11,654 bases of DNA, taken from Granulicatella adiacens. Lineage in GTDB: Bacteria; Bacillota; Bacilli; Lactobacillales; Aerococcaceae. Each line of letters opens with the position of its first letter. Position 1 is the stretch's first letter. Of the stretch, positions 6,291-11,654 are shown in pieces. The notes beneath the pieces are model-generated. The model was given only the letters and a program-made list of their open reading frames with translations, did no database searches and was not told where the DNA came from. The translations under genes were made by a program, and so were the position numbers. Location of the stretch: NCBI GenBank assembly GCA_018364485.1, contig JAGZLX010000051.1, forward strand, positions 1 to 11,654, written 5' to 3'.

Positions 6291-6888
6291 TATCCCATGG
6301 CATTGGGACTTTATTTTCAGTTCCATTAAGAATTCGTTGAATGTTAGCTCTGTGACGATAAATGATGAAAATATCAATGGCAAGTGTAAATGCTGTTAAC
6401 ACCCAATCGTTAAAGAGTAGTGATAAGAGAACACCTAAAGAAATAGTCACCATTGCAGTCAAACTAACCATACGTGTGATTGCAAGTAACACTAGGAAAA
6501 TAATCAATCCATATAATAATAAGAGTGGTTGATAGGCTAAAATCATTCCTGCAAAAGTCGCAACTGCTTTACCACCTTTGAATGATGCAAAGAGTGGGAA
6601 AGTGTGACCAATCACAGCAAAAGATGCAATCCAAAGCGGTGAAATACTTGGTTGTTTGAAGACGGTCATTGCAAGAATTGTTGCTAGAGATCCTTTGAAC
6701 ACATCACAAAATAACACAACAGAACCTGCTTTTGGACCAAGAACGCGGAACGCATTTGTAGATCCTAAATTCCCGCTACCAAATTCGCGGATATCTTTTT
6801 GAAAGAATGTTTGTCCAATCCATAATCCAGATGGAATAGACCCGAGTAGGTACGCTACAAGAGCGCCTATGATAAAAGTAAATGACAT
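6268..6888 (-). CDS. plsY: Glycerol-3-phosphate acyltransferase PlsY
   Basis: Integral membrane enzyme of 206 residues that transfers an acyl group from acyl-phosphate (made by PlsX) to glycerol-3-phosphate, giving lysophosphatidic acid, the first step of phospholipid synthesis. Hydrophobic segments lie at about 4-25, 55-75, 84-101, 112-138 and 143-176. The family's three cytosolic motifs are present: SGNLGSTNAFRVLG (38-51), GHTFPLFASFKGGKAVAT (94-111) and YRHRANIQRILNGTE (177-191). The ATG on the minus strand is preceded by AAGGAG (plus-strand 6899-6904). The polar tail ends in the terminator shared with the epimerase gene. It is divergent from parE, an arrangement I recall from other Lactobacillales. 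Nothing looks damaged. Confidence 0.96.
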   Translation of the reverse strand: MSFTFIIGALVAYLLGSIPSGLWIGQTFFQKDIREFGSGNLGSTNAFRVLGPKAGSVVLFCDVFKGSLATILAMTVFKQPSISPLWIASFAVIGHTFPLFASFKGGKAVATFAGMILAYQPLLLLYGLIIFLVLLAITRMVSLTAMVTISLGVLLSLLFNDWVLTAFTLAIDIFIIYRHRANIQRILNGTENKVPMPWDKKNKDTK

Positions 6889-6894
6889 AAGTCT

Positions 6895-6992
6895 ATTTCT
6901 CCTTAAAACAGTCTAGTGACAGTTTAACATAAAAGGTGCTGTCTATACAACGGATGAGAAAGGTTAATTTAACGCTGTTTCTAAGGAGAAAT
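6895..6992. repeat. Long inverted repeat flanking the plsY upstream region
   Basis: The 17 bases at 6895-6911 (ATTTCTCCTTAAAACAG) recur inverted at 6975-6992 with one inserted base (reverse complement ATTTCTCCTTAGAAACAG), separated by 63 bases. The left arm contains the plsY ribosome site. The right arm puts a second AAGGAG (6983-6988) on the plus strand, upstream of the parE promoter, where it serves no obvious gene. This could be a duplication in inverted orientation or a binding or structural element. Confidence 0.7.
6906..6950 (-). promoter_or_regulatory. Probable plsY promoter with an overlapping 20-bp operator-like palindrome
   Basis: On the minus strand, TTGTAT (plus 6945-6950) and TAAACT preceded by TGT (plus 6921-6926) are separated by 18 bases and make a plausible sigma-A promoter. 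A perfect-arm dyad AAACnGTC-N4-GACnGTTT occupies 6906-6925 and overlaps the -10 hexamer and the expected start site, as a repressor site would. I do not recognise it as a FapR or FabT site. The promoter is inferred and the palindrome is seen directly. Confidence 0.55.
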
Positions 6993-6993
6993 C

Positions 6994-7022
6994 TTGCGAA
7001 AATCGCTAAAAACAAGTATTAT
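6994..7022 (+). promoter_or_regulatory. Promoter of parE–parC
   Basis: TTGCGA (6994-6999) and TATTAT (7017-7022) are separated by exactly 17 bases, a good sigma-A promoter. The start would be near 7029, leaving a leader of about 25 bases with AAGGAG at 7040-7045 before the parE ATG at 7054. A small dyad GCGA-AAA-TCGC (6996-7006) overlaps the -35, and a short palindrome GTTAATTTAAC lies upstream at 6963-6973. Confidence 0.75.
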
Positions 7023-7053
7023 AGATAAGATGACAAAAAAAGGAGCGTATTAA

Positions 7054-9114
7054 ATGAGCAAAGTAACGAATCAATATAATGATGATGCGATTCAGGTTTT
7101 AGAAGGCCTTGAAGCTGTTCGTAAACGTCCAGGGATGTATATTGGATCAACGGATCACCGTGGACTTCATCATTTAGCTTACGAGATTGTGGATAATGCA
7201 GTCGATGAAGCTTTATCAGGTTATGCAACAAAAATTGAAGTTACAATTCATAAGGACCAATCGCTTACTGTAAAAGATAATGGTCGTGGGATGCCTACTG
7301 GGAAACACGCTTCTGGAATTCCAACGATTCAAGTTATTTTTACTGTACTGCATGCAGGTGGTAAATTCGGCCAAGGTGGCTATAAAACATCAGGTGGTCT
7401 CCACGGTGTTGGGGCGTCTGTTGTTAACGCGTTATCAGATTGGTTAACAGTAGAAGTGTTACGTGACGGTACTTTATACAAACAGTCGTTCAAAAACGGT
7501 GGAGAACCTGTAGGAACGGTTAAGAAAGAGAAAACAAGCCGACGCGGTTCTGGAACTTCAGTAACTTTCTTACCAAGTGATAAGACTTTCTCTACGACGA
7601 ACTGGTCGTATGAAACATTAGCAGAACGTTTAAGAGAATCTGCATTCTTATTAAAAGGTCTTACAATTGTATTGACTGATGAACGTACAGGTGAATCTGA
7701 AACTTTCCATTATGAAGAAGGAATTCGTGATTTCATCCAATATTTAAATGAAGAAAAAGATACATTATCTCCTGTAGTTGATTTTGATAGCACAGTGGAT
7801 GGTGTTGAAACTGAATTCGCGTTCCAATATAACGATGGCTATTCAGAAACGATTTTATCTTTCGTTAACAACGTACGTACAAAAGACGGTGGTACTCATG
7901 AAGTGGGAATGAAGAGTGCCTTAACGAAAGCATTTAACGAATACGCACGTAAAGTTGGACTATTAAAAGATAAAGATAAAAACCTTGAAGGTAGCGATGT
8001 CCGTGAAGGGTTAACAGCAATTATTTCGCTTCGTATTCCTGAAGAAATCCTACAATTCGAAGGACAAACAAAAGATAAATTAGGAACACCTTCTGCACGT
8101 GGGATTGTAGATAATACGATTTCTGAGCAATTAGGATTCTTCTTAACGGAGAATGGTGAAATTGCACAGGAATTAATTCGTAAAGCCATTAAAGCACGTG
8201 AAGCGCGTGAGGCGAGTCGTAAAGCCCGTGAAGAAAGCCGTAATGGTAAGAAGGGTAAGAAGAAGGAAACACTTCTTTCTGGTAAATTAACGCCTGCGCA
8301 AAGCAAGAATCCTAAGAAGAATGAGCTTTACTTAGTAGAGGGGGACTCTGCCGGTGGTTCTGCTAAACAAGGTCGTGACCGTAAGTTCCAAGCGATTCTT
8401 CCATTACGTGGTAAAGTAATCAATACAGAAAAAGCATCGATTTCAGACATTCTTAAGAACGAAGAAATTAATACAATTATTTATACGATTGGTGCTGGTG
8501 TTGGTAGTGACTTCAAGATTGAAGACTGTAACTATGACAAGATTGTCATTATGACCGATGCGGATACCGATGGTGCCCACATTCAAGTCTTGCTGTTAAC
8601 ATTCTTCTATCGTTATATGAAACCATTGATTGAAGCAGGAAAAGTATATCTTGCATTACCTCCTTTATATAAGATTTCTAAAGGGACAGGTAAGAAACAA
8701 GTCGTTGAGTATGCGTGGACAGAAAAAGAACTTGAAGAGAAGACTAAATTAGTCGGAAAAGGTTACTTATTACAACGTTATAAAGGTCTTGGGGAAATGA
8801 ACGCTGACCAATTATGGGATACGACCATGAACCCAGATACAAGAACGTTAATACGTGTTGTGATCGACGATAAAGCACAAGCAGAACGTCGTGTCAGCAC
8901 ATTGATGGGGAATAAAGTTGAACCTCGTCGTAAGTGGATTGAACGTCACGTTGAGTTTGGTCTAGAAGAAGATAAGAGCATTTTAGAATCAGACGTAAAT
9001 GCCATTAGCACAACCGCTAGTTCGAAAAAAGAAGAAAAGAAACCATCAGTTAAGAAAAAAGAAGCAACAATTGATCATGTAGAACAATTGTCGTTACTAG
9101 GAGAGGAGGAATAG
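7054..9114 (+). CDS. parE: DNA topoisomerase IV subunit B (ParE)
   Basis: ATPase subunit of topoisomerase IV (686 residues), which unlinks daughter chromosomes and relaxes supercoils as a ParC2ParE2 complex. The GHKL ATPase domain has Glu44 and Asn48 (YEIVDNAVDEA), DNGRGM (75-80) and GGLHGVG (114-120). A transducer domain follows. The TOPRIM domain has EGDSAGG (429-435) and DADTDGAH (502-509) with its metal-binding aspartates. Wording such as AKQGRDRKFQAILPLRG, rather than the GyrB form with RNREF, and the downstream parC identify ParE, not GyrB. The C-terminus is a charged, lysine-rich tail of about 40 residues ending LLGEEE. AAGGAG is eight bases before the ATG. The stop is one base from the parC start, and the parC ribosome site lies in the last parE codons. 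Confidence 0.96.
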   Translation: MSKVTNQYNDDAIQVLEGLEAVRKRPGMYIGSTDHRGLHHLAYEIVDNAVDEALSGYATKIEVTIHKDQSLTVKDNGRGMPTGKHASGIPTIQVIFTVLHAGGKFGQGGYKTSGGLHGVGASVVNALSDWLTVEVLRDGTLYKQSFKNGGEPVGTVKKEKTSRRGSGTSVTFLPSDKTFSTTNWSYETLAERLRESAFLLKGLTIVLTDERTGESETFHYEEGIRDFIQYLNEEKDTLSPVVDFDSTVDGVETEFAFQYNDGYSETILSFVNNVRTKDGGTHEVGMKSALTKAFNEYARKVGLLKDKDKNLEGSDVREGLTAIISLRIPEEILQFEGQTKDKLGTPSARGIVDNTISEQLGFFLTENGEIAQELIRKAIKAREAREASRKAREESRNGKKGKKKETLLSGKLTPAQSKNPKKNELYLVEGDSAGGSAKQGRDRKFQAILPLRGKVINTEKASISDILKNEEINTIIYTIGAGVGSDFKIEDCNYDKIVIMTDADTDGAHIQVLLLTFFYRYMKPLIEAGKVYLALPPLYKISKGTGKKQVVEYAWTEKELEEKTKLVGKGYLLQRYKGLGEMNADQLWDTTMNPDTRTLIRVVIDDKAQAERRVSTLMGNKVEPRRKWIERHVEFGLEEDKSILESDVNAISTTASSKKEEKKPSVKKKEATIDHVEQLSLLGEEE

Positions 9115-9115
9115 T

Positions 9116-11581
9116 ATGAGTCAAATTCAAGATATTCAAGAATTGAATCTGGAAGATGTAATGGGCGACCGATTTGGACGTTATTCAAAATACATTATCC
9201 AAGACCGTGCTCTTCCTGATATCCGTGATGGTTTAAAACCAGTACAACGCCGTATTTTATATGCGATGTCTATCGATGGAAATACTAGCGATAAACAATT
9301 CCGTAAATCGGCTAAAACAGTCGGTAACGTAATCGGTAATTTCCACCCACACGGTGACTCTTCAGTTTATGAAGCAATGGTTCGTATGAGTCAAGATTGG
9401 AAGCTTCGTGATGTATTAATTGAAATGCACGGGAATAACGGTAGTATGGACGGAGACCCAGCTGCTGCGATGCGTTATACGGAAGCTCGTCTTTCTAAAA
9501 TTTCAGAAGAATTACTGAGAGATCTAGATAAGCAAACCGTTGAATTCGTATTAAACTTTGATGATACAGAAGAAGAACCAACCGTACTTCCTGCTCGTTA
9601 TCCTAACCTCCTTGTAAATGGAGCTACTGGGATTTCAGCCGGTTATGCTACAGAAATTCCAACGCATAACTTAGGAGAAGTGATTGACGCAACCATTCAT
9701 GCAATTGACCATCCTAAAGCGACTGTGAAAGAATTAATGCAATTCGTTAAAGGCCCTGATTTCCCGACAGGAGGAATTATCCAGGGGATTGAGGAATTGG
9801 AACAAGCGTATGAAACCGGACGCGGTAAAGTGGTTATTCGTTCGAAAACGAAGATTGAACCAATTAAAGGCGGTAAAACACAAATAATCATTTCTGAAAT
9901 TCCATATGAAGTAAACAAAGCTTTATTAGTGAAGAAGATTGATGAAATTCGCTTGAATAAGAAGATTGACGGTATTGCTGAAGTAAGGGACGAATCTGAC
10001 CGTACAGGGCTTCAAATCGTTGTTGAATTGAAGAAAGAGGCCAATGCAGAAGGCATTCTAAACTACTTATTGAAGAATACAGACTTACAAGTCAATTATA
10101 ACTTCAATTTGGTGGCTATCGATGAACGCCGCCCAGTACAAGTAGGATTAAAAACAATTCTAACTTCGTATATCAACTTCCAAAAAGAAGTGATTACAAG
10201 ACGTACACAGTATGATTTGAAGAAAGCTCAAGATCGTCTACATATCGTAGACGGTTTGATGAAGGCTTTATCGATTCTAGATGAAGTAATCGCCTTAATC
10301 CGTAACAGTAAAGATAAGAAACATGCGAAAGAACGTTTAGTGGAGACATACGACTTCACAATGATTCAAGCAGAAGCAATTGTAAGCTTACAATTGTATC
10401 GTTTAACGAATACGGATATTACAATCCTTCAAAATGAGAAGCTTGATTTAAATGAGCAAATCGCGACATTCTTAAGTATCTTAAAATCTGAAAAAACACT
10501 TCTTCAAGTGATGAAGAGTGAACTACGTGATTTGAAGAAGAAATATGCAACTCCTCGTTTAACGCAAATTCAAGCAGAAATCGAAGAGATTAAGATTGAA
10601 ACTGAAGTATTAGTCACTGAAGAAGAAGTGTATGTTGTTGCTACTAAACAAGGGTACTACAAACGTGTTAGCCCACGTTCATTTGCTTCAAGCGCTCCAG
10701 AAGAAAATGGAATGCGTGAAGGCGATGAAGTGGTCCTTTGCCAAAAAGCTTCTACGCTAGACAACTTAATTTTATTTACTTCTAAAGGAAATTACTTACA
10801 CTTACCAGTGCATGAAATCCCAGAAGCGAAATGGAAAGATGTCGGAAACCACTTAAGCCAGTCTATTTCTTTAGGCAGCAACGAAGTTATTTTAACTGGA
10901 TTCGTTAAAGCTAAAGATAGTGATGACACTTATAAAGATTGGACGGTTGTCTTCTTTACAAAAGAAGGCTTAGTGAAACAAACGTTATTCAATGAGTTTA
11001 CCACGTACCGAGGATACAAGACTCGTACAAGTAACGCGATGAAACTTAAGACTACGACTGATGAAGTAGTGAAAGTAGTTGTGACAAATCCAGAAGGCTT
11101 AGAAGTATTTATCGTAACGCATTGTGGATTTGGTTTACGCTATGAATTAAGCGAAATTCCAGTCGTTGGTACAGTAGCCAGCGGCGTGAAAGCAATCAAC
11201 CTTCGTAAAGAAGATTTTGTTGCGGGAGCGATGGTTTACTCATTAGAACATAAAGTTGTTTCTGCATTCCTTACAACACAGCGTGGGGCTGTGAAACGAT
11301 TCAATGTATTTGAAATCTCAATGCTCACACGTGCAAAACGTGGACTCATGGTTTTACGTGAATTGAAAACAAAACCACATCGTGTCGTATTCTTAGGTGG
11401 AGAAATCACTTCAACTAGCGAATATACGATTGTTGCTGGAAACGGCGAAACTAAAGTTGTGAGACCAATGGACTTAACGCTTGTGGATCGCACAAGTAAC
11501 GGTTCAGCGCTTTTAGGAGATACTGACCAAGAAGTGAAGGCTGTTTTAGCAAACTTTGATTACAGTTCATTAACACAATAA
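9116..11581 (+). CDS. parC: DNA topoisomerase IV subunit A (ParC)
   Basis: DNA-breaking subunit of topoisomerase IV (821 residues). The winged-helix breakage domain starts with LEDVMGDRFGRYSKYIIQDR and has catalytic Tyr121 (AAAMRYTEAR). A tower and coiled-coil region (about 350-490) and a C-terminal beta-pinwheel (about 500-810) follow; I see no canonical GyrA box, as expected for ParC. The quinolone-determining region reads HGDSSVYEAM: Ser82, equivalent to pneumococcal Ser79, is intact, and Glu86 stands at the Asp83 position. The ATG at 9116 follows the purine-rich site GGAGAGGAGG (9100-9109) and lies one base after the parE stop, so the two are translationally coupled and made in balance. 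Two adjacent TAA stops end the gene. Confidence 0.96.
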   Translation: MSQIQDIQELNLEDVMGDRFGRYSKYIIQDRALPDIRDGLKPVQRRILYAMSIDGNTSDKQFRKSAKTVGNVIGNFHPHGDSSVYEAMVRMSQDWKLRDVLIEMHGNNGSMDGDPAAAMRYTEARLSKISEELLRDLDKQTVEFVLNFDDTEEEPTVLPARYPNLLVNGATGISAGYATEIPTHNLGEVIDATIHAIDHPKATVKELMQFVKGPDFPTGGIIQGIEELEQAYETGRGKVVIRSKTKIEPIKGGKTQIIISEIPYEVNKALLVKKIDEIRLNKKIDGIAEVRDESDRTGLQIVVELKKEANAEGILNYLLKNTDLQVNYNFNLVAIDERRPVQVGLKTILTSYINFQKEVITRRTQYDLKKAQDRLHIVDGLMKALSILDEVIALIRNSKDKKHAKERLVETYDFTMIQAEAIVSLQLYRLTNTDITILQNEKLDLNEQIATFLSILKSEKTLLQVMKSELRDLKKKYATPRLTQIQAEIEEIKIETEVLVTEEEVYVVATKQGYYKRVSPRSFASSAPEENGMREGDEVVLCQKASTLDNLILFTSKGNYLHLPVHEIPEAKWKDVGNHLSQSISLGSNEVILTGFVKAKDSDDTYKDWTVVFFTKEGLVKQTLFNEFTTYRGYKTRTSNAMKLKTTTDEVVKVVVTNPEGLEVFIVTHCGFGLRYELSEIPVVGTVASGVKAINLRKEDFVAGAMVYSLEHKVVSAFLTTQRGAVKRFNVFEISMLTRAKRGLMVLRELKTKPHRVVFLGGEITSTSEYTIVAGNGETKVVRPMDLTLVDRTSNGSALLGDTDQEVKAVLANFDYSSLTQ

Positions 11582-11597
11582 TAAAAAGACATAGAAA

Positions 11598-11629
11598 AGG
11601 ACTTCCAAATAATTTTGGAAGTCCTCTTT
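11598..11629. terminator. Rho-independent terminator of parE–parC
   Basis: A perfect 12-bp stem, AGGACTTCCAAA (11598-11609) with TTTGGAAGTCCT (11614-11625), has a TAAT loop and a short T run. It lies about 15 bases after the parC stops. A-rich sequence on the left side would let it also work in the opposite direction. The remaining 25 bases to the window end show nothing. Confidence 0.9.
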
Positions 11630-11654
11630 GATTAGAATTTATTTTCAGTTGAAT

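Noticed and set aside
7896..8306. A 136-codon antisense frame inside parE
   Set aside because: It is a shadow of the conserved parE coding sequence; its Ser/Arg/Leu-rich product is typical of antisense frames.
9356..9373. Possible quinolone-resistance change in ParC
   Set aside because: Ser82, the main resistance position, is intact. Glu86 at the Asp83-equivalent is the residue found in many wild-type ParC proteins such as that of E. coli, so resistance cannot be inferred.
7054..11581. gyrB–gyrA instead of parE–parC
   Set aside because: TOPRIM wording (GRDRKFQAILPLRG), the lack of a GyrA box in the C-terminal domain, and the plsY neighbour all favour topoisomerase IV.

Overview
The window is chromosomal, AT-rich (about 38% GC in the stretches I counted outside the left end) and carries a core low-GC Gram-positive gene set. 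The order topA–xerC(codV)–hslV–hslU–codY, together with Gram-positive CodY, a PlsY acyltransferase and a parE–parC pair, points to Bacillota, most likely Lactobacillales. An oral or animal-associated genus of the Carnobacteriaceae type (such as Granulicatella) would fit. The genus is an inference from protein style and gene order, not something I could search.

Layout, left to right. The 3' two-thirds of topA (DNA topoisomerase I, starting just before its catalytic tyrosine) ends at a strong hairpin terminator. A 420-bp gap without a credible gene follows. It is not empty: it holds two head-to-tail copies of a degenerate ~124-bp element, each able to fold into the same nested hairpin although the stem sequences differ. 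Next is the tightly packed forward operon xerC–hslV–hslU–codY, followed by a LacX-type aldose 1-epimerase-like gene that is probably co-transcribed. A bidirectional terminator separates it from plsY, which is on the minus strand. A 165-bp divergent promoter region with several dyads lies between plsY and parE–parC, the two subunits of topoisomerase IV, which end at a terminator near the right edge.

How the genes work together. TopA and ParE/ParC set supercoiling and decatenate chromosomes. XerC resolves chromosome dimers. HslV/HslU form a two-component ATP-dependent protease. CodY is the global repressor that reads branched-chain amino acid and GTP levels. PlsY makes lysophosphatidic acid for phospholipid synthesis. 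The epimerase-like gene probably acts on a sugar anomer.

Most of the window is ordinary housekeeping DNA. The observations most worth pursuing are the tandem structured element between topA and xerC (paired stems covary between its two copies), a sharp composition change inside topA suggesting a recombinant gene, and the operator-like palindrome and long inverted repeat in the plsY/parE intergenic region. I found no mobile-element genes, tRNA, rRNA or CRISPR.
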